Below are positions 9,979 to 18,446 of a stretch of DNA of 34,365 nucleotides, piece by piece. Position 1 is the first letter of the stretch, and each line of letters opens with the position of its first letter. The DNA comes from Burkholderia sp. IMCC1007. GTDB lineage: Bacteria > Pseudomonadota > Gammaproteobacteria > Burkholderiales > Burkholderiaceae. The stretch spans positions 1 through 34,365 of the forward strand of contig NZ_JAPVQY010000072.1 of assembly GCF_027257875.1 (NCBI RefSeq). The letters run 5' to 3'. Below the pieces are notes generated by a model. That model searched no databases. It worked only from the letters and a program-made list of their open reading frames with translations, and was not told the origin of the DNA. The position numbers were made by a program, and so were the translations under genes.

Positions 9979-10403
9979 AGCCGGATTGCCGCGATGCCGA
10001 TGCGGGCGAGCCGCTCGGTGAAATCAACGTGACGCCGCTCGTCGACGTCGTCCTCGTATTGCTGGTGATTTTTCTGATTGCCGCGCCGCTGATGACGCAT
10101 GGGGTTCGCGTCGACTTGCCGAAGGCCGCCGCGGCGCCGCACGACACGGATGAGTCGACGGTGATCGTGACCGTCGACGGTCACGGCGCGGTCTACATCG
10201 ACGGCCGGCCGACCGCACCGGCCGACGTCGAGTCCGTGCTGGCACGACACGTCGCGCGCGATCCGCGCACGCGCGTGAGCCTGCACGCCGATCGCGCCGA
10301 GCCGTTCGGCACGGTCGCCACCGTCATTGCGTCGATCGGACGCGCACGCGTCGCGCACGTCGCGATCGCGACGGCCGACGGAGCAAGCGGCACGACGCAC
10401 TGA
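9975..10403 (+). CDS. exbD: ExbD-type biopolymer transport protein
   Basis: A 142-residue partner of ExbB. The N-terminus INVTPLVDVVLVLLVIFLIAA holds the single membrane helix with the proton-carrying Asp at residue 24. The periplasmic domain has VDGRPTAPADVESVLAR-like strand/helix pattern and ends in an Ala-rich tail. The ATG overlaps the exbB stop (ATGA at 9975-9978), indicating translational coupling. A gap of 68 bases separates it from the receptor gene. Confidence 0.93.
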   Translation: MKPDCRDADAGEPLGEINVTPLVDVVLVLLVIFLIAAPLMTHGVRVDLPKAAAAPHDTDESTVIVTVDGHGAVYIDGRPTAPADVESVLARHVARDPRTRVSLHADRAEPFGTVATVIASIGRARVAHVAIATADGASGTTH

Positions 10404-10471
10404 AGCGGTCGAGCGCCGCGTCGCTTGCCGCCCACGCATCACACAACTACAAGCAGACAGGAGACATGGAA

Positions 10472-12769
10472 ATGCATGAAACCGATGTGGCGAAGCGCCG
10501 CTTCGTCGCCCGGCGCGCAGGCGTCACGCTGTGCTTCGGCGGCATGCTCGGCGGCTGGCTGACGCCCGCATCGGCGCAGGTCGAGCCCACGGCCAACGTC
10601 GACGCGCCGACGCTCGCGCCGATCGTCGTGGTCGGCACGACGCCGCTGCTGGGCATCGGCACGCCGCTGTCGCGCGTGCCCGCCAACGTGCAGACGTTTC
10701 GCGGCGGCGACGTCGAACACCAGCACGGCAGCGTATTGACCGACTTCTTCGAGAAGAACGTATCGAGCGTCGCCATCAACGAAGCACAGGGCAATCCGTA
10801 CCAGACCGACGTGAACTACCGCGGCTTCACGGCGTCGCCGGTGCTCGGCACGCCGCAGGGCCTGTCGGTATTCGTCGACGGCGTGCGCGTGAACGAGCCG
10901 TTCGGCGACGTCGTGAACTGGGATCTCATCCCGCAGGCGGCGATCGACACGATGCAGCTGATTCCCGGTTCGAATCCGACCTACGGGCTCAACACGCTCG
11001 GCGGCGCGCTGGCGATCACGACGAAGAACGGCAAGACGAGCCCGGGCGGCTCGGTGGAGGTGTCGGTCGGTTCATGGGGGCGCAAGATCGCGCAGATCGA
11101 GCAGGGCGGACGCATCGGCGGCAACCTCGACTACTACGTGACCGGCAACGTCGCGAACGACAACGGTTGGGCCGATCACAACGGCAGCCGCGTGCGGCAG
11201 GGCTTCGGCAAGCTGCGCTACACGGACGCCGATACGACGCTGTCGATTTCGGCCGGCGGCGCGGACAACTCGCTGCAGGGCACGCAGACGATTCCGCGCT
11301 CGTTTCTCGACAATCGCGCGCAGGCGTATACCTACCCCGACCTGAATCGGAACAGCGCCGCATACGTGACGGTGTCGGGCGACCACGCGTTCAACGACCA
11401 TGTGCAGCTCAGCGGCAACCTCTACTACCGGCACTACCGCAACACCAACGTCAGCAGCAACGTGAACGACGATTTCGGCAGCGTCGACGACGGCGTCACC
11501 GACACCGTGCAGGCCGCCAACGACCGATCGGTGGTCGCGACCGACAGCTTCGGCGCGAACCTGCAGTTGACGCTGCTCGGCAAGCTTGCGGGCATGGACA
11601 ACCAGTTCGTCGTGGGCGCGTCGGCCGATCTCGCGAACTCGGATTTCCGGCAGTCGTCGCAGGATGGCGCGTTCACGGCTACGCGCGCGACGATCGGCAT
11701 CGGCGACTTCACGCAGACGACGCACGCGAAAACGCGCAACGGAAACTACGGCTTCTATTTCGACGACACGCTGGCGCTGACGCGGCAGTGGTCGCTGACA
11801 CTGGCCGGTCGCTACAACTGGGCGCGCGCGGCCATCGAGGACGTGAGCGGCCTGCAGCCGCTCCTCACCGCGCGCCATTCGTTCTCGCGGTTCAATCCGG
11901 CCGTCGGCGTCACGTGGAATCCGGTGCCGGGCTTCACCGCCTATGCGACGTACAACGAAGGAATGCGCTCGCCGACCGCGATCGAGCTCGCATGTGCGGA
12001 CCCGGCCGCACCGTGCTCGCTGCCGAACGACTTCCTCGCCGATCCGGCGCTGAAGCCGGTGATCGCGAAGACGATCGAGCTGGGCGCGCGCGGCCGTGTC
12101 GGCCAGGCGACGACGTGGAGCGCGGCCGTGTACGACACGACGCTCGACGACGACATCCAGTTCATCAGCAGCGATGGCGGCGCGAGCACGCTCGGCTATT
12201 TCCAGAACGTCGGCAAGACCCGCCGGCAAGGTTTCGAGCTCGCCGCACACACGCGGCTCGGGCCGGTCGGCATTGGGGTGAGCTACAGCTACGTCGACGC
12301 CCGCTACCGCTCGACGTGGACCGAAAGCAGCGCGAGCAATTCGAGCGCCGATGCGCGAGGCAACATCGTTGTCCACTCCGGCGACCGCATTCCCGGCATT
12401 CCGTCGAGCACCGTGAAGCTGCGGCTCGACTATGCGGCGACGCCGAAGTGGACCGTCGGCACGAACATCACATATCGCAGCGGCGTGTTCGCGCGCGGCG
12501 ACGAGAACAACCAGGACGCGAACGGCAAGGTGCCCGGCTATTTCCTGATCGATCTCGATACGACGTGGCAGGTCTCGAAGCATCTGCAGTTGTTCGCATC
12601 GGTCACCAACCTGCTCGACAAGCGTTATGCGAGCGTCGCGGTGCTCGGCCGGAACTTCTTCAACGGGCCCGGCCATTCGTTCGACGGACTCAACCCCGTC
12701 AACGAGCAGTTCGTCGGGCCGGGCGCGCCGCGCGGCGCGTGGATCGGTGCGCGCTATGCGTGGGATTGA
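10472..12769 (+). CDS. TonB-dependent outer-membrane receptor
   Basis: About 765 residues: signal peptide ending SAQ, plug domain (NYRGF, LSVFVDGVRVNEPFGDVVNWDLIP, GLNTLGGALAITTKNG), then a 22-strand barrel ending in an aromatic-rich tail RYAWD. The start at 10472 is six bases after AGGAGAC (10459-10465); the ATG at 10466 is too close to it. Extracellular-loop-like stretches are rich in Asp/Asn (NVNDDFGSVDDGVTD, LDDDIQF). The ligand is not known. Its place between a lanthanide-type dehydrogenase and pqq genes, with its own TonB complex and no siderophore genes, suggests uptake of a lanthanide chelate or of PQQ. Both are inferences; an iron chelate or vitamin is also possible. Its 3' end overlaps the convergent hydrolase gene by 16 bases. 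Confidence 0.92.
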   Translation: MHETDVAKRRFVARRAGVTLCFGGMLGGWLTPASAQVEPTANVDAPTLAPIVVVGTTPLLGIGTPLSRVPANVQTFRGGDVEHQHGSVLTDFFEKNVSSVAINEAQGNPYQTDVNYRGFTASPVLGTPQGLSVFVDGVRVNEPFGDVVNWDLIPQAAIDTMQLIPGSNPTYGLNTLGGALAITTKNGKTSPGGSVEVSVGSWGRKIAQIEQGGRIGGNLDYYVTGNVANDNGWADHNGSRVRQGFGKLRYTDADTTLSISAGGADNSLQGTQTIPRSFLDNRAQAYTYPDLNRNSAAYVTVSGDHAFNDHVQLSGNLYYRHYRNTNVSSNVNDDFGSVDDGVTDTVQAANDRSVVATDSFGANLQLTLLGKLAGMDNQFVVGASADLANSDFRQSSQDGAFTATRATIGIGDFTQTTHAKTRNGNYGFYFDDTLALTRQWSLTLAGRYNWARAAIEDVSGLQPLLTARHSFSRFNPAVGVTWNPVPGFTAYATYNEGMRSPTAIELACADPAAPCSLPNDFLADPALKPVIAKTIELGARGRVGQATTWSAAVYDTTLDDDIQFISSDGGASTLGYFQNVGKTRRQGFELAAHTRLGPVGIGVSYSYVDARYRSTWTESSASNSSADARGNIVVHSGDRIPGIPSSTVKLRLDYAATPKWTVGTNITYRSGVFARGDENNQDANGKVPGYFLIDLDTTWQVSKHLQLFASVTNLLDKRYASVAVLGRNFFNGPGHSFDGLNPVNEQFVGPGAPRGAWIGARYAWD

Positions 12770-13755
12770 GCGTGCACGCCGGCGTGCGGCGGCATGCGCG
12801 CCGTGACGGTCAGCATCTCGCGCACTGCACGCGCGACGCCCCGCGCCAGCGCGTCGTCGCTCGCGAGATGGCCGGCGGGCACGCACTCGACGACGGCGGC
12901 CGGCACGGCGCGCGCCAGGCGCTCGACGTTCGCGACGGGGCACACGCGGTCGTGCATGCCGTGCACGGCGTGCAGCGGCACGCCGGCTTGCGCGGCCTGT
13001 CGCGCGAGCGCGAGCAACCGCCGCTCGCCGAGCCAGCACGCGTGTTGCAGGTAGTGCGCCTGGATCCGGTATTTGTCGATGAGCCGGTCGACGGTTCGCT
13101 GCGTCGGGCGCGAATCGCGCGCCGGGCGCCCGGTCAGGATCGCGTCTTCGTACGCATTCCACGCGAGTGCGATCGCGCGCTGCCGGGCTTGACCGGCGCC
13201 CGGTTGCAGATGCCGCGCGCAGCAGGCGATCAGCCGGTCGGCACGCGTGCTGCCGGCGGCAGCCGTCAGGCGCAGCCATTCGCGCGGCGCGCGCGCACGT
13301 GCACCGACGAACAGTTCGCGCACTTCGCGCGACGACGTGAGGAACAGGCCGCGCAGCACGACGCCGGTGACGCGCGACGGATGCTGTCCCGCGTACGCGA
13401 GCGCGAGCGCCGCGCCCCACGATCCGCCGACGACCGCCCAGCGTTCGATGCCCAGTTGCGCGCGCAACGCATCGAGGTCGCCGATCAGCCGCATCGTGTT
13501 GTTGTGACGCAGCCCGCCGCGCGGCGTCGATGCGCCCGCGCCGCGCTGGTCGACCAGCACGACGCGCATCCGCGTCAGGTCGAACGGGCGCAGCATCGCG
13601 GGACGGCAGCCGCTGCCGGGGCCGCCGTGCAGCACGACGACCGGCGCGCCGTGCGGGTTGCCGGCTTCCGTCCATGCGATGGTGTGCGCGTCGCGGGACA
13701 GGTGATGCCGTGGCCAAGCACTGGAGACGGAGAGGGATTCGGATGGTCGGGTCAT
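12754..13755 (-). CDS. pip: alpha/beta hydrolase, proline iminopeptidase (S33) type
   Basis: A 333-residue cytoplasmic hydrolase of the prolyl aminopeptidase family. Seen: the oxyanion motif HGGPGSGC, DQRGAGAS, the nucleophile elbow GGSWG, the acid Asp in HGMHDRVCP and the His in PAGHLASDD. The start is set at ATG 13753-13755 (MTRPSESL), which gives the usual family length; a longer upstream reading adds a Cys/Phe-rich leader that does not fit. It is transcribed against its neighbours and converges on the receptor gene. Removal of N-terminal proline from peptides is the family activity. A role in processing the PqqA peptide is only a thought suggested by its place. Confidence 0.85.
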   Translation of the reverse strand: MTRPSESLSVSSAWPRHHLSRDAHTIAWTEAGNPHGAPVVVLHGGPGSGCRPAMLRPFDLTRMRVVLVDQRGAGASTPRGGLRHNNTMRLIGDLDALRAQLGIERWAVVGGSWGAALALAYAGQHPSRVTGVVLRGLFLTSSREVRELFVGARARAPREWLRLTAAAGSTRADRLIACCARHLQPGAGQARQRAIALAWNAYEDAILTGRPARDSRPTQRTVDRLIDKYRIQAHYLQHACWLGERRLLALARQAAQAGVPLHAVHGMHDRVCPVANVERLARAVPAAVVECVPAGHLASDDALARGVARAVREMLTVTARMPPHAGVHAQSHA

Positions 13756-14001
13756 GTCGGCCGGGAATGGAGGGAAGCACGAAGGTCCGGCAGCAAAGCT
13801 GCAGCGGCCGGCTTGCATGAAGCGAAAATCGCGCCCGCGATGAGGATAGGGATTCGTCCGGGTGGCGGCGTACGGCTGTTCCGCGTTATCACGTCGGCCG
13901 CGCACCGCAGAAGATCCGCGAGACGGTAACCGTCTTGCATTTTCCTTTCAATTGCGATTGAGCGGCGATGCGACGAAACGGCCGCGCACGTCGCTCGCGT
14001 C

Positions 14002-14019
14002 GTGGCCCGATGTTTGCTT
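14002..14019 (+). promoter_or_regulatory. sigma-54 (-24/-12) promoter for the activator gene
   Basis: GTGGCCCGATGTTTGCTT has GG (14004-14005) and GC (14016-14017) ten bases apart and fits TGGCNCG-N4-TTGCT. Transcription would start near 14029, about 45 bases before the ATG. I saw no TGTTGCR copy upstream of it. Confidence 0.65.
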
Positions 14020-14072
14020 GTATCGATGGCAAAGAGTCCGGCAACTGACCGGAAGGATCCCAGGAGGAGACA

Positions 14073-16079
14073 ATGCGCGATGACGTTCATCCGACAGCCA
14101 CCGCACGGGCCGCGCATGCGCCCGGCTGGCCGACGCCGACGATCCAGAAATCCCATGAGCGGTCCGAGACGTTCGGGCTGCAGGCATCGGCACGTCCCGA
14201 TTACGACGTGCTGTCCGGCACCGCGCTCGCGCTCAAGCGCGAGCAGAACCGCGTGCTGTGCGTGCATGCGATGCCCGTGATGGAGACGCTGCACGAGCAG
14301 ATCGTCAATACGCAGAGCATGATCGTGCTCACCGATGCGGAAGGGCTGATCCTGCATTCGATCGGCGACGACGACTTTCTGCGGCGTGCCGAACGCGTCG
14401 CGCTGCGCCCCGGCGCGAACTGGGCCGAGAACCGGCAAGGCACCAACGCGATCGGCACCGCGCTGGCGGAGCTGTGTCCGATGGTCGTGCACGGCGACCA
14501 GCACTTTCTGGCCGCGAACCACTTCCTGACCTGCTCGAGCGTGCCGATTCTCGATCCGTACGGCGACGCGATCGGCGTGCTCGACGTGACCGGCGACCAT
14601 CGCAGCTATCACCAGCACACGATGGCGCTCGCGAAGATGTCGGTGCAGATGATCGAGAACCACCTGTTCACGACGACCTTTCAGGAGACGCTGCAGGTGT
14701 CGTTCCACGGGCGTCCCGAGTTCCTCGGCACATTGATGGAGGGGATCGTCGCATTCACCGCCGACGGCCGCTTCCTGTCGGCCAATCGCAGCGCGCAGTT
14801 CCAGCTCGGGATGCCGCTTGCCGCGCTGCGCGCGCACACGCTGGCGTCGCTGTTCGACGTGACGAGTGCACAACTGATCGACCGGATGCGCGCGAGCACC
14901 GAGCCGCACGTGACGCTGAACCTCGGCAACGGCGCGGTGGTGTGCGCACGCGTGCAGTTCCGGCGCGCGCTGCGCGCCGAGGGCAGCCGCCCCGCGGAAG
15001 TGCACGACGGCGCAGCGCCGGCCGCGCGGCCGCACGCCGCGCAGAATGCGGCGAGCCTGTCGCGGCTCAGCTATCTCGACACCGGCGATCCGCAGGTCGC
15101 GGCCGTGATCGCGAAGGTCCGCAAGGTGATCGGCAAGGACATTCCGGTGCTGATCACCGGCGAGACCGGGACCGGCAAGGAACTGCTCGCGCAGGCGATC
15201 CACAACGACTCGCCGCGCCGCGACGGGCCGTTCGTCGCCGTCAACTGCGCGTCGATTCCGGAGACGCTGATCGAGTCCGAGCTGTTCGGCTACGAGGAGG
15301 GCGCGTTTACCGGTGCCCGCCGCAAGGGCGCGACCGGCAAGCTGCTGCAGGCCAACGGCGGCACGCTGTTTCTCGACGAAATCGGCGACATGCCGTATCC
15401 GTTGCAGGTGCGGCTGCTGCGCGTGCTGCAGGAGCGCATCGTCAACCCGCTCGGCTCGACGAAGGCGATCGGCGTCGATATCGCGATCATCTGCGCGACG
15501 CACCGCGACCTGCGCGACATGATTGCGCAGAACCGCTTTCGCGAGGATCTGTACTACCGGCTCAACGGCCTCGTCGTGCGCCTGCCGCCGCTGCGCGACC
15601 GCACGGACCTCGCGGTCGTCGTCCAGAAGATGCTGCAACGGGAGACGCTGTCGGGGCCCGGGCGCCGGCCGTTGAGCGTCGCGCCCGACGTGATGGCGCT
15701 GTTCGAGCGCTGCGCATGGCCGGGCAATTTCAGGCAGCTCGCGAACCTGCTGCGCACGGCGTCCGCGATGGTGGACGACGACTGCGAGATTCGCTGCGAG
15801 CATCTGCCCGACGACTTCTTCGACGACGTGCGCCGCGGCGGCGAGCCGCCGGCCCACGGCGGCTGCGGGTCGACGCTCGCGATGGAAGCGCCCGCGTTCG
15901 CCGCTGCGACCGGCGACGCACGGCTGCAGGACGTGGCCGCGTCGGCGATCGCGGCCGCGCTCGCGCGCCATGGCGGCAATGTGTCGGCCGCCGCACGCGC
16001 GCTCGGCGTGTCGCGCAACACGATCTATCGCAAGATGCCGGCGATCGGGCCGGATGCGCAGCAGCCGGACGAACCGTGA
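14073..16079 (+). CDS. AcoR-type sigma-54-dependent transcriptional activator
   Basis: A 668-residue enhancer-binding protein. N-terminal GAF-like sensor (about 80-200, with GANWAENRQGTNAIGTAL), a PAS-like segment (about 220-300), then the AAA+ domain: Walker A GETGTGKE (363-370), sigma-54 contact loop GAFTGA (410-415), Walker B GGTLFLDEIGD (about 430), and arginine fingers in FREDLYYRLNGL. A Fis-type helix-turn-helix ends the protein (HGGNVSAAARALGVSRNTIYRKM). AGGAGGAGACA precedes the ATG. The family responds to small carbon compounds such as acetoin or alcohol-derived signals; the effector here is unknown. It lies directly before the pqq operon and has its own sigma-54 promoter, so it may activate itself. 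Confidence 0.95.
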   Translation: MRDDVHPTATARAAHAPGWPTPTIQKSHERSETFGLQASARPDYDVLSGTALALKREQNRVLCVHAMPVMETLHEQIVNTQSMIVLTDAEGLILHSIGDDDFLRRAERVALRPGANWAENRQGTNAIGTALAELCPMVVHGDQHFLAANHFLTCSSVPILDPYGDAIGVLDVTGDHRSYHQHTMALAKMSVQMIENHLFTTTFQETLQVSFHGRPEFLGTLMEGIVAFTADGRFLSANRSAQFQLGMPLAALRAHTLASLFDVTSAQLIDRMRASTEPHVTLNLGNGAVVCARVQFRRALRAEGSRPAEVHDGAAPAARPHAAQNAASLSRLSYLDTGDPQVAAVIAKVRKVIGKDIPVLITGETGTGKELLAQAIHNDSPRRDGPFVAVNCASIPETLIESELFGYEEGAFTGARRKGATGKLLQANGGTLFLDEIGDMPYPLQVRLLRVLQERIVNPLGSTKAIGVDIAIICATHRDLRDMIAQNRFREDLYYRLNGLVVRLPPLRDRTDLAVVVQKMLQRETLSGPGRRPLSVAPDVMALFERCAWPGNFRQLANLLRTASAMVDDDCEIRCEHLPDDFFDDVRRGGEPPAHGGCGSTLAMEAPAFAAATGDARLQDVAASAIAAALARHGGNVSAAARALGVSRNTIYRKMPAIGPDAQQPDEP

Positions 16080-16092
16080 AGACGGCCGCGAC

Positions 16093-16155
16093 TGTCACAC
16101 CGGTGTGTCAGGTTGCAACAGCGGGTGTTCAAGGATTCAACACCTGTCACACCGG
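16093..16155. promoter_or_regulatory. activator-site cluster upstream of pqqA
   Basis: TGTCACACCGGTGTGTCA (16093-16110) is a dyad with one mismatch. Its half TGTCACACCGG recurs at 16145-16155, 52 bases on. Between them lie TGCAACA (16114-16120) and an inverted repeat GGTGTTCAA-GGA-TTCAACACC (16123-16143, one mismatch). The cluster is about 145-210 bases upstream of the pqqA -24 element, a normal enhancer distance. Confidence 0.55.
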
Positions 16156-16298
16156 CCGCGCAGGCCCGCATCCATCGCCTGACGGTTTCTGAAATGTTTT
16201 AGTCGGGAATTCGTAATATTTCCTGCGTCATGACGATGCGGCGGTCATCGCACGCCGTCGCGCGCCTTCGCGCGCGCCGGCACGCCGCAAAACACGCC

Positions 16299-16316
16299 CC
16301 GGCACGCTCCTTGCTG
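16299..16316 (+). promoter_or_regulatory. sigma-54 (-24/-12) promoter for pqqABCDE
   Basis: CCGGCACGCTCCTTGCTG has GG (16301-16302) and GC (16313-16314) ten bases apart. It matches GGCACG-N4-TTGCT at every core position. Transcription would start near 16326, 55 bases before pqqA. Confidence 0.8.
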
Positions 16317-16380
16317 GATACGTATCGGCCGCTCGATCGATGCGGTTCTTCGATTCACCTACTCAACAAGGAGACACATC

Positions 16381-16455
16381 ATGCAATGGACGACCCCCGC
16401 GTATACCGACCTGCGCTTCGGCTTTGAAATCACGATGTACATCGCCAACCGCTGA
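16381..16455 (+). CDS. pqqA: PQQ precursor peptide PqqA
   Basis: A 24-residue ribosomal peptide, the substrate from which PQQ is made. It has the conserved core with E16 and Y20 (FEITMY), the Glu and Tyr that PqqE cross-links through a carbon-carbon bond. AAGGAG (16368-16373) precedes the ATG. It is the first gene of the operon, and the 64-base gap to pqqB is usual for pqq operons. Confidence 0.97.
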   Translation: MQWTTPAYTDLRFGFEITMYIANR

Positions 16456-16519
16456 TCGACCCGCGCAGTGCCGCCCGCATCGATGGACGCGATGCGGGCG
16501 GCATCGGGAGCATACGCAG

Positions 16520-17443
16520 ATGAAGATCAAGATACTCGGCTCGGGCGCCGGCGGTGGATTGCCGCAATGGAACTGCAACTGCCACAACTGCCGCCGCGCG
16601 CGCACCGGCCACGACGGCATCCTGCCGCGCACGCAATCGTCGATCGCGGTCAGCGGCGACGGCGTGGGCTGGGTGCTGATCAACGCGTCGCCGGACATCC
16701 TCGCGCAGGTGCGCGCCGATCCCGACCTGCAGCCGGCGCGCGCGATTCGCGACAGCGCGATCGTGGCCGTCGTGCTGTGCGATGCGCAGATCGATCATGT
16801 GACGGGGCTGCTGATGCTGCGCGAGCGCACCTCGGCGCTGCCGCTCTACGCGAGTGCGCCGGTGCTCGACGACTTGTCGACGGGCCTGCCGCTCGTGCCG
16901 TTGCTCGGCCACTACTGCGGGGTGGACGTGCACACCATCGCACCGGGCGAACCGTTCGCGATCCCGGGCGCCGGCGGCGTGCGATTCACCGCCGTGCCGG
17001 TCGACAGCAAGCCGCCGCCTTATTCGCCGCATCGTGCGGCGAGCGTGCCCGGCGACAACATCGCGCTGCTGATCGAGGACACGACGAGCGGCCGGCAGGC
17101 GTTCTACGCGCCCGGGCTTGCCGATGTGGATGACGGCGTGCGTGCCGCGATGCGCGACGCCGATCTCGTGCTGGTCGACGGCACGTTCTGGACCGGCACC
17201 GAGATGATCGACCTCGGCCTGTCGTCGAAGCACGCGGCCGACATGGGGCATCTCGCGCAATGCGGCGACGCGGCGCGGCCCGGGATGATCGAGCGGCTTC
17301 GGCTGCTGCCGGCCGGCACGCGCAAGGTCCTCACGCATATCAACAACACGAATCCGATTCTCGACCCCGGCTCCGCGCAGTGCGCGCAGTTGCACGAGCA
17401 CGGCATCGAGGTCGCCCACGACGGCATGCAATTCGAGGTTTGA
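16520..17443 (+). CDS. pqqB: PQQ biosynthesis protein PqqB (metallo-beta-lactamase fold)
   Basis: A 307-residue protein of the expected length. The N-terminus KILGSGAGGGLPQWNCNCHNC (Cys 19, 21 and 24) is characteristic and holds the structural zinc site. DAQIDHVTGLLMLR is the modified metal-binding loop of the fold. In the pathway it acts as a hydroxylase on the cross-linked Glu-Tyr dipeptide. The ATG at 16520 is preceded by GGGAG. Confidence 0.97.
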   Translation: MKIKILGSGAGGGLPQWNCNCHNCRRARTGHDGILPRTQSSIAVSGDGVGWVLINASPDILAQVRADPDLQPARAIRDSAIVAVVLCDAQIDHVTGLLMLRERTSALPLYASAPVLDDLSTGLPLVPLLGHYCGVDVHTIAPGEPFAIPGAGGVRFTAVPVDSKPPPYSPHRAASVPGDNIALLIEDTTSGRQAFYAPGLADVDDGVRAAMRDADLVLVDGTFWTGTEMIDLGLSSKHAADMGHLAQCGDAARPGMIERLRLLPAGTRKVLTHINNTNPILDPGSAQCAQLHEHGIEVAHDGMQFEV

Positions 17444-17447
17444 CCAC

Positions 17448-18167
17448 ATGAACGCACCGATTCCCGCCGCCGCGCTGCACGCGACGCCCTGGAGCGCGCA
17501 GGAGTTCGAGGCGCAGCTGCGCGCGCTCGAAGCGCGCTACCACATTCATCACCCGTTCAACCGGCGCCTGAATGCCGGCGCGTGCTCGCCGGCGCAGATT
17601 CGCGGCTGGGTCGCGAACCGCTTCTACTACCAGGTCAGCATTCCGCTGAAGGACGCGGCGATCCTGTCCAATTGCCCGGACCGCGACACGCGCCGGCTGT
17701 GGGTCGAGCGCATTCTCGATCACGACGGCCACGGCGACAACGCAGGCGGGATCGAGGCGTGGGCGCGCCTCGGCGAAGCGGTCGGCATCGATCGTGCGGA
17801 ACTGTGGTCGCTCGCACACGTGCTGCCCGGCGTGCGGTTCGCCGTCGACGCGTACGTCAATTTCGCGCGGCACGCGCCGTGGCAGGAAGCCGTGTGCTCG
17901 TCGCTGACCGAGATGTTCGCGCCGCAGATCCATCTCGACCGGCTCGCAGGGTGGCCGTCCCACTATCCGTGGATCGAAGCGGACGGGCTCCAGTATTTCC
18001 GCAGCCGCGTGCCGCTCGCGCAGCGCGATGTCGAGCATGGGCTCGCCGTGACGTTGAGCCACTTCACGACCGCGCAAGCACAACGGCGCGCGCTCGACAT
18101 CCTGTCGTTCAAGCTGGATGTGCTGTGGTCGATTCTCGATGCGATTGAAAAGGCGTATCCCGTATGA
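17448..18167 (+). CDS. pqqC: pyrroloquinoline-quinone synthase PqqC
   Basis: A 239-residue cofactor-free oxidase of the PqqC/TENA fold that carries out the final ring closure and eight-electron oxidation to PQQ. Seen: YHIHHPFNRRLNAG, GWVANRFYYQVSIPLKDAAILSNCPD, and the DHDGHG segment of the active site. It starts four bases after pqqB stops and overlaps pqqD by ATGA (18164-18167), so translation is coupled. Confidence 0.97.
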   Translation: MNAPIPAAALHATPWSAQEFEAQLRALEARYHIHHPFNRRLNAGACSPAQIRGWVANRFYYQVSIPLKDAAILSNCPDRDTRRLWVERILDHDGHGDNAGGIEAWARLGEAVGIDRAELWSLAHVLPGVRFAVDAYVNFARHAPWQEAVCSSLTEMFAPQIHLDRLAGWPSHYPWIEADGLQYFRSRVPLAQRDVEHGLAVTLSHFTTAQAQRRALDILSFKLDVLWSILDAIEKAYPV

Positions 18168-18445
18168 ACTCCAACGACGCCGTCAGCGGCGTGCCGCTGC
18201 GTCCCTCGCTGAGGGGCATGTACCGCCTCCAATGGGAGTCCGCACAGGATGCGTACGTGCTCCTGTATCCGGAAGGCATGGTCAAGCTCAACCCGAGCGC
18301 GGCCGAGATACTCGCGCGATGCGACGGCACGCGCGAGCTCGACGAGATCATCGACGAACTCGAGCGGCTGTTCAGCACGTCGGACCTTGCTTCGGACGTC
18401 TATCGTTTCCTCGATCATGCGCGACTGCGCGGCTGGCTCGACTGA
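18164..18445 (+). CDS. pqqD: PqqA-binding chaperone PqqD
   Basis: A 93-residue RRE-type (RiPP recognition element) protein that binds PqqA and presents it to PqqE. Seen: LRPSLRGMYRLQWESAQDAYVLLYPEGMVKLNPSAAEIL and a C-terminal VYRFLDHARLRGWLD, both typical of the family. It overlaps pqqC and ends two bases before pqqE starts. Confidence 0.97.
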   Translation: MNSNDAVSGVPLRPSLRGMYRLQWESAQDAYVLLYPEGMVKLNPSAAEILARCDGTRELDEIIDELERLFSTSDLASDVYRFLDHARLRGWLD

Positions 18446-18446
18446 C

